Of a DNA stretch of 64,000 nucleotides, positions 17,427-25,993 are shown piece by piece (the stretch's first letter is position 1; each line of letters begins with the position of its first letter). Location: assembly GCF_020483305.1 (NCBI RefSeq), contig NZ_JACWAB010000004.1, positions 124,001 through 188,000 of the forward strand. Direction: 5' to 3'. The position numbers were made by a program, and so were the translations under genes. The notes below the pieces were generated by a model that had not been told where the DNA came from, did no database searches, and saw only the letters and a program-made list of their open reading frames with translations. Source of the DNA: Arthrobacter sp. UM1. GTDB taxonomy: Bacteria > Actinomycetota > Actinomycetes > Actinomycetales > Micrococcaceae.

Positions 17427-18755
17427 CTACTTCTGGAACGTGGAGACGAGGGACGCGTACACGCCGAAGCCCCCGATGAGGACCGGGATCATGGACAGCG
17501 CGATGAGGAACTCGACCCGGTCCGCGAGCATCCGCTGGCGGGCCTGGACGTGCTCCGGCAGGCGGATCGCCGAGCCGCCGAGGAGCGCGAGCGCCGCGAG
17601 GAGGAAGACCCCCGCCCCCGCCGCCGTCCACACCGGGTTCCCGAGGACCGCCGCGAGCGCGGTGAAGAGGGAGGCGACGACGACGCCCGCGGCGACCCCC
17701 AGCACGACCCGCTGGAGCACGAGCGGGAAGTGCCGCAGGCGCAGGAGCATGACGAGTGCCCAGGCCCCGAGCAGCGAGATGTGCCACGCGGGGCTGGGGC
17801 CGCCGTCGTCGAGCAGGACGGAGGCGAGCGCCACGGAGGCGCCGATCCAGACGAAGGAGGACTGGAGCGTCCGGTGCGCCGCCGCGAGGGAGGTGGACAC
17901 GGAGAGGCGGGTGACCTCCTCGGAGCGGGCGCGGCGGTCGTCGAGCGAGTTGAGGCCCGCGAGGCCGATGGCCCAGCGCGGGACGAACCCGAGGAGCAGC
18001 ACCGAGACCGAGCCGGCCACGGCCGCCGCGTCCCCGAGGCGGGGCGTCAGCTGAAGGGTGAGCACCCACGCCGCCCCCGTGAAGAGCGCCACGGCGAGGA
18101 TGGCCACAGCGCTGCGCGCCGAGCGGCGGCTGGCCTCCCGGGCGAGCTGCGTGAGCAGGACGGTCCCCGCCGCGATCCAGATCCTCGCCTCCGTGTTCCA
18201 GGGGCCGACGACGAGCGCCCACGCGCCGATGGCCAGCGGGACGAGCGAGAGGACCCGGCTGAAGAGGCCCGCGCGCCACGGGACCGCCGCGCTCGCGATC
18301 CAGCACGCGGCCGCAGCGGCGAGCGCCGCGACGGGCACGGCCGAGGGCATCCAGGCGGCGAAGAGGCCGAACGCGGCGATGAGCGCGAGGCTGCCGAAGA
18401 CCGAGGCCATGAGGTCCCGCGCCTGCGGGGTGCCCGCGCGCTGGAGGGCGGGGAGCTCCTCCTCGACGACGTCCGCGACGTCGTAGACCACCGGCTCCGG
18501 GAGCGCGTCCTCGGTGGCGGTGAGGAGCAGCCAGGAGCCGTCCTCGACGCTCGCCTCGCGGAGGGAGGCGCTGTCCGGGAGGGCGGGGCCGCCGAGGCGG
18601 TTGAGGGCCACCCGGCCCGCGCCCGTGGACCCGGAGAAGCGGAGGACCTCGGTGAGGCGGGGAAGGAGGGCGCTCACGGGCTCGTCGGAGGGGAGGAGGA
18701 GCTCGGCGTTGCGGCCGTCCGCGGAGACGGTGACTCGGGTGAGAGAGGTTGTCAC
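17427..18755 (-). CDS. eccD: T7SS membrane channel subunit EccD
   Basis: A 442-residue EccD. The N-terminal ~90 residues form a ubiquitin-like YukD domain (TRVTVSADGRNAELLLPSDE ... SWLLLTATED), then a linker, then about eleven hydrophobic membrane segments from residue ~115 to the end (for example SVFGSLALIAAFGLFAAWM, VILAVALFTGAAWVL, FLIALSMIPVLIGGFGVYA). EccD builds the inner-membrane ring of the secretion pore. The GTG start is placed where the Ub-like fold begins and overlaps the stop of the upstream small gene. Neighbours EccC and the ParA-like protein confirm the assignment. Confidence 0.9.
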   Translation of the reverse strand: MTTSLTRVTVSADGRNAELLLPSDEPVSALLPRLTEVLRFSGSTGAGRVALNRLGGPALPDSASLREASVEDGSWLLLTATEDALPEPVVYDVADVVEEELPALQRAGTPQARDLMASVFGSLALIAAFGLFAAWMPSAVPVAALAAAAACWIASAAVPWRAGLFSRVLSLVPLAIGAWALVVGPWNTEARIWIAAGTVLLTQLAREASRRSARSAVAILAVALFTGAAWVLTLQLTPRLGDAAAVAGSVSVLLLGFVPRWAIGLAGLNSLDDRRARSEEVTRLSVSTSLAAAHRTLQSSFVWIGASVALASVLLDDGGPSPAWHISLLGAWALVMLLRLRHFPLVLQRVVLGVAAGVVVASLFTALAAVLGNPVWTAAGAGVFLLAALALLGGSAIRLPEHVQARQRMLADRVEFLIALSMIPVLIGGFGVYASLVSTFQK

Positions 18756-19045
18756 GAAAGGAGACCTTCGGTGCCGGTGGGGTGGATCTGGGTGACCGAG
18801 GCGGGGGCGGCGCCGCGGCGGAGCTTGGCCTGCTCGGCCTGCTGCTTCTCGATGAGGTTGACGATGAACGAGGTGGCGATGCACCCGGCGGCTATGACCG
18901 CGGCCACGATGACGCCCATGAGCAGGGGTCGGAGCTGGTCCGGGAGCTGGCGCCGCCAGCGGGCGCCGCCGAAGAAGACGGCGTTCTGGACGCGCTGGCG
19001 CCGCAGGGTGACGGCCTCGACCACCTGCTGGTCATACTGGCGCAC
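18752..19045 (-). CDS. Small single-pass membrane protein of the T7SS locus
   Basis: A 97-residue protein, first gene of the leftward secretion operon. Residues ~1-38 are basic and cytoplasmic-like (MRQYDQQVVEAVTLRRQRVQ). One membrane helix lies at ~42-64 (LLMGVIVAAVIAAGCIATSF). A short charged tail follows (EKQQAEQAKLRRG). The arrangement, a basic N-terminus and one helix, recalls the membrane anchor of EccB without its large periplasmic part, but similarity is too low to assign it. It overlaps eccD by 4 bp. Confidence 0.7.
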   Translation of the reverse strand: MRQYDQQVVEAVTLRRQRVQNAVFFGGARWRRQLPDQLRPLLMGVIVAAVIAAGCIATSFIVNLIEKQQAEQAKLRRGAAPASVTQIHPTGTEGLLS

Positions 19046-19364
19046 GGATTCCCCCTGAGTCCTTGCTCGCGTCCTCGTCCGCGAGCCGCCGGGCCGCGCG
19101 AACGGTGTCTTCAGTCAACTCTAAGGGAAGTTCGGGCTTGATTCGGCCGCCTTACTGTGTGAGGCGCGGAATCCTGCGGCGAATTGAGGCATTTGAAATC
19201 TGGAATATCGCCGGGAAAGCAGACCGGAATAGGCAGGGAATGGCCCCTCTCCCCCGCCGAGAAGTTGCGGCGGCGAACGGAAACATGGTTAGGGTGGCTC
19301 GTCAACTCAAGCCTCTGCGGGCGATCCCGATGGGGGAGATCAACACAGTGAGGACGGTTCGCTG
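19046..19364. other. Divergent promoter region between the two T7SS operons
   Basis: 319 bp, A+T-richer than its surroundings, between leftward secretion genes and rightward substrate genes. A weak candidate for the rightward promoter is TTGCGG (19265) with TAGGGT (19290). A frame of about 100 codons crosses it but lacks recognisable protein character. Confidence 0.5.
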
Positions 19365-19697
19365 ATGAAGTTCGATATGGGCGCACAGACCCTTGGCACG
19401 CTGGCCCGGGACACGGGGACGAGCAGCGACGAGCTCGTCTCGCTCGTCCGCCAGCTCGTGGACGCGGCGCAGCCGCTCGAGGGCAAGTTCAGCGGTGGCG
19501 GCAAGGCCAAGTTCGACGAGTTCAAGTCCCGCGTGGACGAGGTCACCAACGACCTCAGCACCTCGCTCGCGGCCATCAACCAGGGCCAGAGCGAGATGAA
19601 CCAGCACACGCAGACCGGCGACCAGGACACCGCCGACAACGCTCAGCGCGCGCAGGGCACCGCGAACTTCGACGGCGCCCGCTTCGCCGCCCGCTGA
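19365..19697 (+). CDS. WXG100-size secreted protein (EsxB-like), first
   Basis: A 110-residue helical-hairpin protein of WXG100 type: two amphipathic helices (about residues 10-38 and 48-78) joined by PLEGKFSGGGKAKF. The turn carries FSG instead of W-x-G. The C-terminal ~30 residues are polar and flexible. No signal peptide, as usual for this family. It is the first gene of the rightward operon facing the EccC/EccD operon and is followed 43 bp later by a second protein of the same size, so the two probably form a heterodimer and are substrates or co-substrates of the secretion system. Confidence 0.82.
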   Translation: MKFDMGAQTLGTLARDTGTSSDELVSLVRQLVDAAQPLEGKFSGGGKAKFDEFKSRVDEVTNDLSTSLAAINQGQSEMNQHTQTGDQDTADNAQRAQGTANFDGARFAAR

Positions 19698-19740
19698 TCC
19701 CCGACACCGCACACTTCCGAGAACTCAGAGGACTACTGAC

Positions 19741-20052
19741 ATGACTGCAGGCAGTGACCGCATCGCCTTCGACACCGACGCCTCCCAGAACGTCCAGGGA
19801 GACATCCACGGCATCGTCTCCCGTCTCGAGACGCTGATGGGCCAGCGCGACCAGCAGGTCGCCACCGCGATGTCCGACTTCCAGATGGACGGTGCCTCGG
19901 ACGAGTACCAGCATGTGGAGACCCGCTGGAAGAACGCCTCCACCGAGGTCAAGCAGATCATCCACCTGGTCAAGACGACGCTCGGCGACAACGACCAGAC
20001 CGCGACGCAGACGCAGTCCAAGACGCGCACCGCCGTCGCGAACATCGGCTGA
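19741..20052 (+). CDS. WXG100-size secreted protein (EsxA-like), second
   Basis: A 103-residue WXG100-type protein. Helix 1 includes GIVSRLETLMGQRDQQVATA, the turn is DFQMDGASDEY (Trp replaced, Gly kept), and helix 2 is FVETRW-like with HVETRWKNASTEVKQIIHLV. A YxxxE (YQHVE) follows the turn. GAGGA lies eight bases before the ATG. It pairs with the preceding gene. Two strong hairpins follow it (20101-20165) before the toxin genes, so it may be expressed more than the downstream genes. Confidence 0.82.
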   Translation: MTAGSDRIAFDTDASQNVQGDIHGIVSRLETLMGQRDQQVATAMSDFQMDGASDEYQHVETRWKNASTEVKQIIHLVKTTLGDNDQTATQTQSKTRTAVANIG

Positions 20053-20100
20053 CGAGCAGCCGCTCACAGGCGGCGCGCCTCCCCTGACAGGGGGCGCCGC

Positions 20101-20165
20101 GCCCTCCCCGCGCGGGAGGGGCCGCCAGCCGGGGCGGGCGGAGACAGCCGATCTTCGCCCGCCCC
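20101..20165 (+). terminator. Two adjacent GC hairpins after the WXG100 genes
   Basis: GCCCTCCCCGCGCGGGAGGGGC-type stem at 20101-20122, and a stem pairing GGGGCGGGCG (20131-20140) with CGCCCGCCCC (20156-20165). There is no strong T-run, so partial termination or mRNA end protection is more likely than full stop. Confidence 0.5.
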
Positions 20166-20198
20166 GATCTGTCTTCGCATGGGGGTTTTGAAGGGCAT

Positions 20199-20600
20199 AT
20201 GAAGTACAGCATCAGCACTCAGGGCTGCAACACGGTCATCACCAACGTGGGCACCGAGTCCAAGCCGTTCGACACGGCCAACAAGGGCATGGCGAAGGAG
20301 ATCCCCGCGGCCGCCAAGGCATCGCAGTCTGGGATCGTGTCCAAGGCCCTCATGGGCTACTACGAGCACTCGTTCGGCAAGGACCTCCAGTCCATCTCCA
20401 CGCTGACGAGCAACGGAACCACGAAGCTCAGCGAGGCGGTGGCCGAGTTCCGCCAGGGCGACGAGGCCATGATCCACCGGGCCGTCACGTCGATCGACCA
20501 CACGGAGGGCAAGGGCAAGGACACCCCCGGCGCCTCCAAGGGCGGCTCTGCGCAGTCCGCCGGCGCCCCCGCCCACGGCCCGCGAAAGGACGCCCGATGA
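20199..20600 (+). CDS. DUF6507-family protein
   Basis: A 133-residue protein that begins MKYSISTQGCNTVITNVGTE and continues as a predicted helical bundle to about residue 95, then a Gly/Ser/Lys-rich tail. I recognise the DUF6507 family, small helical proteins encoded beside type VII toxins in actinobacteria. By analogy with the small helper proteins of LXG toxins it may escort the toxin to the secretion pore; that is inference. AAGGG precedes the ATG, and its stop overlaps the toxin start as ATGA, so the two are translated together. Confidence 0.72.
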   Translation: MKYSISTQGCNTVITNVGTESKPFDTANKGMAKEIPAAAKASQSGIVSKALMGYYEHSFGKDLQSISTLTSNGTTKLSEAVAEFRQGDEAMIHRAVTSIDHTEGKGKDTPGASKGGSAQSAGAPAHGPRKDAR

Positions 20601-22687
20601 CCGCCTCCGGCATTGACTCTTCCAAGATCCCCACGCTCGCGAACGCCGACTCCGTCGAAGAGCACGCGCGCAGCATCCGCAGCCACGGCTCCAGCGTCGA
20701 GAGCGCGACGACGAAGATCGACACCGAGTGGAAGAAGCTCCGCACCCACTTCGTCTCGCCGGACACGGAGACGCTCGTCAACGCGCTCAACCCGAACCTG
20801 AGCGACGGCGACGGCGTCAAGACCAACGCCGACGACGCCGCCAAAGCCCTCGAGGCCTATGCGAAGACCGAGCGGGAGCTGGCCAAGACGAAGGCGACCC
20901 TCGTCTCCGACATCGACTCCTTCGAGAAGGAGGTCTCCGGCGACAGCGACTGGAAGAAGGACGAGGGCAAGGTCAAGCACCAGCAGGCGCTGCTCGACCG
21001 CATCAGCGGCCTCGTCAGCAGCCACCAGGCCGCCGAGCGCACCTGCGCCAACGCGATCAACAAGATCTACGGCGGCACCCAGTACCGCGAGACTGCCGCA
21101 GACGGATCTGCCGCAGGCAGCGGCCAGGAGTACTACGGCTACAGCAGGGACATGCTCAACTCCGCCGCCGGCGCCGGCCAGGCGCCATGGGGCAAGCCGG
21201 CCGAGTGGGACAAGCCCTGGTACCGGGATCTGTGGGACGGTGCCAAGGACTTCGGCTCCGGCCTCTGGGAGAGCGTCAAGGGGACGGTCACGGGCCTCGT
21301 CTCGCTCGTGAACCCGTTCGACTGGGAGACGTTCTCCAGCACCTGGAAGGGCATCGGCACGCTCGCCGTCGACGTCGCGGTGACCACGTCCCCGGTCATG
21401 GCCGCCATGGCCCCGGACCGGTACCGCGAGTCCGCCGGGCGGCTCAAGAACGTGGGCGCGGCCATGCTCAATGTCGAGGAGTGGAAGCGGAACCCGGCCA
21501 AGGCCGCAGGCATGCTCACCGGCGATGTGCTCCAGACCGTGGCCACCGGCGGCGCCGGTGCGGGCCTCAAGGGCGCGGCGACGGCGGGCAAGGTCGGCCG
21601 GCTCGCCGGCAAGGCCGGAAACCTTGCGGGCAAAGTTGGGGACGTGGCCAGCAGCCTCGGTGGCAAGCTCGGCAAGCTCGGCGAGCTGAGTCCGGTCAAG
21701 CTGCCGAACGTCCGTCTGCGCGACATCAAGCTCAGCATCAAGAATCAGGCCTCTCTGGCCGTGGAAGACGTGACCAGGGCAGGTCTTCGGACGCTGGACC
21801 GGGTCACGGAGAGCCGCATGGCCCAGGGCATGAAGGAAGCTGTGCTGCCGCAGGCTCAGCGAGCAGCTGCGGCCGTTGACCGCTTCAATGCCTACACCAA
21901 AGCAGGCGCCCAGACCCTCGGAGAGCATTTCGCAACTGGTGTGTCGAAACTGAGACCGTTCGATTCGGGCAAGCTCGCGTTTGCTGACCACGCTCCGGGC
22001 GATATGACGAAGCTGAATTCCTTCCACGAGAACTATGACATGTTGATGAGCTCCAGCCACCAGGGAACCGGCCATGGCGGCGGAGGATCAGGCCATGGCA
22101 GCGGTTCGGGGGGCCACGGCAGTGGAGGAGAACGGGTCTCAGACGATCCGGAACGCGGAATTGTCGCCCTCAACCGCAAGACGGACTGGGGCGATATTCA
22201 GCATCAGGAGTTCGACAAGAAGGTCACGGGCCTCGACGAGGAAGCCAAGGCCAAGAGCGCTGCAGGCGAACCGATGACCTTCGAAAAGCCTGGTGAGCGC
22301 TACTGGAACAAGCGCCGTTTCCTCAACCAGTATCCCGACAAGGCGTACGAAAAACTCCCGGATCATCTGAAGTCCGAGAAACTGACGCAGGATTGGGAGG
22401 CCCTTGACAAGAGAAGTGACCTCTCCGAGGCAAGTCTGCGCCGGGAACGCCGTGAGCTCGTTCGCACAGCATTGAAGGGCTACGATCTGGACCACAAGAT
22501 CGATCTTCAGCTAGGCGGCGCGGACGCAACACATAATCTCCAATGGCTCGAGCAGTCGGTCAACCGAAGTGTGGGATCGCAGCTGCGCTGGAAGATCGGA
22601 GATCCTGGCACTGGCAAGTTCGTGCGCCAGACGGTTGAGTCCGGTGCCGCCCCGGGAACGCCCATTGAAGGCTTCCGTTCAAACTAG
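20597..22687 (+). CDS. T7SS polymorphic toxin with C-terminal HNH-like nuclease domain
   Basis: A 696-residue modular toxin. Residues 1-~180: helical WXG100/LXG-like targeting region (EEHARSIRSHGSSVESATTK, KQQ-type heptads). About 190-480: pre-toxin region rich in Gly/Ala/Lys (KPWYRDLWDGAKDFGSGLWE; LAGKAGNLAGKVGDVASSLG). About 490-520: Gly/His/Ser linker. About 520-696: toxin domain with the nuclease motif YDLDHKIDLQLGGADATHNL (D632, H633) and a downstream VNRSVGSQL helix, typical of HNH/Endo VII-type nucleases in polymorphic toxins. It probably cuts nucleic acid in competing cells. Immunity gene 22709 follows after 21 bp. Confidence 0.85.
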   Translation: MTASGIDSSKIPTLANADSVEEHARSIRSHGSSVESATTKIDTEWKKLRTHFVSPDTETLVNALNPNLSDGDGVKTNADDAAKALEAYAKTERELAKTKATLVSDIDSFEKEVSGDSDWKKDEGKVKHQQALLDRISGLVSSHQAAERTCANAINKIYGGTQYRETAADGSAAGSGQEYYGYSRDMLNSAAGAGQAPWGKPAEWDKPWYRDLWDGAKDFGSGLWESVKGTVTGLVSLVNPFDWETFSSTWKGIGTLAVDVAVTTSPVMAAMAPDRYRESAGRLKNVGAAMLNVEEWKRNPAKAAGMLTGDVLQTVATGGAGAGLKGAATAGKVGRLAGKAGNLAGKVGDVASSLGGKLGKLGELSPVKLPNVRLRDIKLSIKNQASLAVEDVTRAGLRTLDRVTESRMAQGMKEAVLPQAQRAAAAVDRFNAYTKAGAQTLGEHFATGVSKLRPFDSGKLAFADHAPGDMTKLNSFHENYDMLMSSSHQGTGHGGGGSGHGSGSGGHGSGGERVSDDPERGIVALNRKTDWGDIQHQEFDKKVTGLDEEAKAKSAAGEPMTFEKPGERYWNKRRFLNQYPDKAYEKLPDHLKSEKLTQDWEALDKRSDLSEASLRRERRELVRTALKGYDLDHKIDLQLGGADATHNLQWLEQSVNRSVGSQLRWKIGDPGTGKFVRQTVESGAAPGTPIEGFRSN

Positions 22688-22708
22688 GAAAGGAACCCGG
22701 CTCCGTTC

Positions 22709-23461
22709 ATGAGCGCATCGCCCTTCGACCCCGTCCTTGAGAAGCAGACAGATCAGCTGTTCAAGGACGCTGTCGACCTCGCCCGCACCTCCGGCAACAA
22801 AGACGTCAAGAGATACCTGGGCCGGAAAGCAGACAAGGAACTCGCATGCAGGTCTGAGTACAACTCGCATGCTCTGCAGCTTGAGCTGTCCATCCTGTTC
22901 TCGATGGCAGAGCTGACCGAGCCACTCGAACTTCTGTTCCGAGGGCGCCTGACACAGATCATGGCTCTGCCCCCAGAAAGACGGATCGCCATCTACTTCT
23001 CGCTGCCCACCCTCCGGTGGAGCGCCGAGAAGGCGAACCTGACCGGATACGCCAAGCTCTTCAGCAAACCCGCCAACGCGCCTTCACGGGTGGAGTCCCC
23101 ATTCAAAGGAATGGCATCTCGTCACGCGAAGCGACTGGCGGAGAATCTGGATCCAGACGTCTATGGAACCCCAGAGAATCCCAGCAAAGGCTGGAGACCA
23201 GACCCAGTCCCGATGTACCACATGTTCCTCGAAGAAATGATCAAGTTGAACTATCTGGAGGCTCAGTTCCCCTTCGGCAACGACATCGGCTGGACCCGGG
23301 AAGACTACGCCCAGGCGATCCACACGGACGCCCTGATCATCCGCCAGCAGCTCGGCTTCCCCCTGACCATGCCCAACCTGCCCGAAAACCCGCACGTGAA
23401 CCTCCCCGAAGGGTTCCAGGGCTTTCCCGACTGGACTCCAGTCCCACCACACGGCTTCTGA
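22709..23461 (+). CDS. Putative immunity protein, array family A1
   Basis: A 250-residue acidic soluble protein directly behind the HNH toxin, so its probable cognate antidote. I know no named family. Landmarks shared with paralogues: FKDAVDLAR, KYLGRK-like KRYLGRKADKEL, LELLFRGRLTQIMAL, SLPTLRWSAEK, NLTGYAKLF, FPFGNDIGWTREDYAQAI and LIIRQQLGFPLTMPNLPENP. The first ~375 bp and last ~190 bp are nearly identical to the gene at 30890, while the middle resembles the gene at 27800. AGGAAAGGA precedes the start. Confidence 0.78.
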   Translation: MSASPFDPVLEKQTDQLFKDAVDLARTSGNKDVKRYLGRKADKELACRSEYNSHALQLELSILFSMAELTEPLELLFRGRLTQIMALPPERRIAIYFSLPTLRWSAEKANLTGYAKLFSKPANAPSRVESPFKGMASRHAKRLAENLDPDVYGTPENPSKGWRPDPVPMYHMFLEEMIKLNYLEAQFPFGNDIGWTREDYAQAIHTDALIIRQQLGFPLTMPNLPENPHVNLPEGFQGFPDWTPVPPHGF

Positions 23462-23471
23462 CACGGCTTCT

Positions 23472-24863
23472 GTGCAACCGCTGGCGCGCAACGACCTCCT
23501 CGATGAGCATCTAGACGCAACTTGCAACTCGGAGACACAGCCGGGCAAGGCCTCGGGACGGAACAGTCACGTATCAGCGACCTCGATGAAGTCCTCGAAG
23601 TTGTCTGACGTCCAGACCGGGCCCGTCCGGCACTACCCCAGCGAGAAGGTCACGGTCGAAAGGGAGAAGATCGGCGGACGAGACCACACCGTCGTGGTGG
23701 ATCCGCACACCCACAAGAAGGTGGACCTTGGCGAAACCGCTGCGCACAAGGAGGCTGCAGCTCGAGCCCACGCCGAGAAGGACAGCCTCAGCAGCACTGG
23801 CCGCACCGAACCTGAAACCCCGCGCACGCAGCCGCAGTCCTCTCCGGGGCACCGGGCCCAGTACGCCCAGTTCACGGAGCCGCGAGCCAAAGCCGGCACG
23901 GCGACCCTGGAACGCCCCGCGGCCCATGCGGACACGCACCCACACGGGCACGGTTCAACATCGACGCTGGAGCGGACGAGCACAGGGGACAGCGCCTCGC
24001 ATTCCTCTGGACCGTCCCACCGTGCAGGCTCCTCCGGCACTTCTCACGGCTCCGGAGCTCACGGCGAGGGCATCGGTCACGACCGACACAATCGCCCCTC
24101 TGATTCCAGCGGACCTGCCGGTCCTGCCGGTCATGCCGAGCATCACGACTCCCACGGCAGCGCCCACAATGGCGACCAGCAGCACGGACCCGAGGCTGGA
24201 GACGGCCTCGGCGACGGCGGGGCCGGTCACGGAGGCGGTTCAGGGACCGGCCACGGCGGGAACAACGGCAGCCATGGCGGGAAACTTCCTGACCGCCAGA
24301 TGCCGGATGGGTCGAGGAACATCTTCGTCCGGGCACGAGCCAAGTGGGATGCGCTTCGACAGATGGAGTTCCGCAAGAAGCTCGATATCTTGAACAACGA
24401 GGCACAACACTCCACGAAACCGCTTCGCTTCCAGACTCCAGACAAGAGAATCATCACCCGATCCTCCGATATGGATGAGTTCAGCCAGCACGTGTTTCAG
24501 GCCGAAAACCCCCGGAACGCACTACGCTCCATGAACGTCCCAGAGGAAATCCAAGACAAAATCCTCTCCCGAATTGAGGACCGAGCAAAAGCGCGACCCG
24601 ACGGAATCGCAAACGAAAGCGACTACAAGTCGGCCCTGCAGACAGAACTTCACAACTTCGATCTCGATCACAAGCGCGAGCTGCAGTTGGGCGGCAAAGA
24701 CAGCATGGAGAACATGCAGTGGTTGCATAAGACTGTAAATCGAAGCTTCGGCGCTCAGATCAGACTCGAGCGAGCACGGGGTGAATTCGTGGTCGATGAC
24801 CCAAGCAATCCAAATCAGAAGGGAACGCGCGTAAATGCCGTGCTTCAGGGCCCGTTGAGGTAA
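23472..24863 (+). CDS. Orphan HNH toxin cassette (no N-terminal targeting region)
   Basis: A 463-residue frame without the WXG/LXG-like region of the full toxin. The first GTG (23472) lacks a good ribosome site; the ATG at 23586 (MKSSKLSDVQTGP) is an alternative. Then come a charged segment (KVTVEREKIGGRDHTVVVDP), a long Ser/His/Gly-rich linker (about 24000-24290) like that of the full toxin, and a C-terminal HNH-like domain (FDLDHKRELQLGGKDSMENM, ending in a VNRSFGAQI helix). This is the layout of an orphan toxin tail kept as a recombination partner. It may not be expressed by itself. Confidence 0.72.
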   Translation: MQPLARNDLLDEHLDATCNSETQPGKASGRNSHVSATSMKSSKLSDVQTGPVRHYPSEKVTVEREKIGGRDHTVVVDPHTHKKVDLGETAAHKEAAARAHAEKDSLSSTGRTEPETPRTQPQSSPGHRAQYAQFTEPRAKAGTATLERPAAHADTHPHGHGSTSTLERTSTGDSASHSSGPSHRAGSSGTSHGSGAHGEGIGHDRHNRPSDSSGPAGPAGHAEHHDSHGSAHNGDQQHGPEAGDGLGDGGAGHGGGSGTGHGGNNGSHGGKLPDRQMPDGSRNIFVRARAKWDALRQMEFRKKLDILNNEAQHSTKPLRFQTPDKRIITRSSDMDEFSQHVFQAENPRNALRSMNVPEEIQDKILSRIEDRAKARPDGIANESDYKSALQTELHNFDLDHKRELQLGGKDSMENMQWLHKTVNRSFGAQIRLERARGEFVVDDPSNPNQKGTRVNAVLQGPLR

Positions 24864-24981
24864 ACACCCAAAGAGAACTCAGGCCGAAAGCCACGTCAAT
24901 TCCGAATACATCCGACAAGCATACGATGCATGGAACTGGGGCATCTGCACCCCCGCCGATAACTACCTCGGTAGAGACTTC

Positions 24982-25650
24982 TTGAAAGAGATGACAGGGA
25001 ATACCTACCACGCCCTGAATCAAATTCAGAATTTTTCGATCCTAGGGGTGCTCACAGAACAAAAAGATGTCGTAGCCCCTCTTGCCCTCCATACAATGTC
25101 GTATGCATCCGAGCTCAGCGAGATAGGATTCCGGGCATGTGAGCTAATTTCCACCTTACGGTGGAGTTGCTATAAGGTCGGCCTCATTCAGTACAAAGAC
25201 TGTCTTACGATCACGATCAAGGCAATGAAGGAGCCCCCCGCATCGGAAGCCATTCAACATCTGGTAACCGATCGACAACGAGCTGGAATGGACTGGTTCG
25301 GAACCATCGAAGAACCCAGCCGGCTCGTCAGGAGAGAACCAGTTGCAAGGTTGAATCTACTGCTTCGCGAAATGTCCCAAGTAGCAACATATCGCCAATT
25401 TCCATCAGGCAATGACCTAAATTGGTCTCCACAAGAATACGACTTGGAACTTGCCAGTGATTTTCGCTTTGCGCGATTTATGCTCGGGCTCCCCACCGAC
25501 CGCGATGACCCAGAAGCGGACGCGACGATTCCGACCCCCGAATGGTTCAACGGCTTCCCGCCACAGATCGACGAGAATGCACGCGACATGCCATATGGCC
25601 CACTTGACCCATGGGGTAATCCACTAGATCCCAACGCCGCCGCCAATTGA
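24982..25650 (+). CDS. Putative immunity protein, array family B1, start codon apparently lost
   Basis: Paralogue of the genes at 25994 and 26793 (TYRQFPSGNDLNWSPQEYDL; SFRFARFMLGLP-like FRFARFMLGLP; WFNGFPPQID). Homology to the N-termini of those proteins extends upstream through QAYDAWNWGICTPADNYLG (24916 onward), but between the in-frame stop at 24856 and the TTG at 24982 there is no ATG, GTG or TTG. From the TTG the product has 222 residues and lacks about 30 residues of the conserved start. It follows the orphan toxin tail at once. Base composition is markedly A+T-richer than the flanking chromosome. Confidence 0.6.
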   Translation: MKEMTGNTYHALNQIQNFSILGVLTEQKDVVAPLALHTMSYASELSEIGFRACELISTLRWSCYKVGLIQYKDCLTITIKAMKEPPASEAIQHLVTDRQRAGMDWFGTIEEPSRLVRREPVARLNLLLREMSQVATYRQFPSGNDLNWSPQEYDLELASDFRFARFMLGLPTDRDDPEADATIPTPEWFNGFPPQIDENARDMPYGPLDPWGNPLDPNAAAN

Positions 25651-25993
25651 AATCAAGGGAAGATGGTCAAAATGGGAATGATCCAAGAATGGCTGGTTAA
25701 CGACGTGAGCACAACCGGTTATGGTGAATTTTCAGGCGGGGCATTCACGAATCGCGCCAACGCTGTAAATGCTGGAAACAAGCTGAGGCGGAGACGATCC
25801 TCAAATTAATATGCTTGCACCTTAATGCAACAAGTGGATGGAAGGCTGTAAGAAGAGTGCCTGAAGTTCAGGGTCGCAGCGTCGGCACCCAGATTCGCAA
25901 TGAGATGATTCGAGGCCAATTCGAGATGGCCAACCCTTCAGGCGGAGGCGTAACGAGAGTCGCCGGGATCATTCACGGAAGGTACCCGAAATC
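25651..25993 (+). pseudogene. Toxin-tail remnant between two immunity genes
   Basis: 343 bp with no intact gene. Codons 25815-25997 read ...VQGRSVGTQIRNEMIRGQFE..., matching the VNRSVGSQLRWKIG tail of the HNH toxins and ending HGRYPKS. The stop overlaps the next immunity gene as ATGA. The upstream part (25663-25809) encodes 48 residues including GYGEFSGGAFTNRANAVNAG, perhaps a piece of another toxin. The nuclease motif itself is missing, so this is a fossil cassette. Confidence 0.6.

Noticed and set aside
19063..19365. 100-codon frame in the divergent T7SS promoter region
   Set aside because: No good ribosome site, no family character, and it occupies the expected promoter region.
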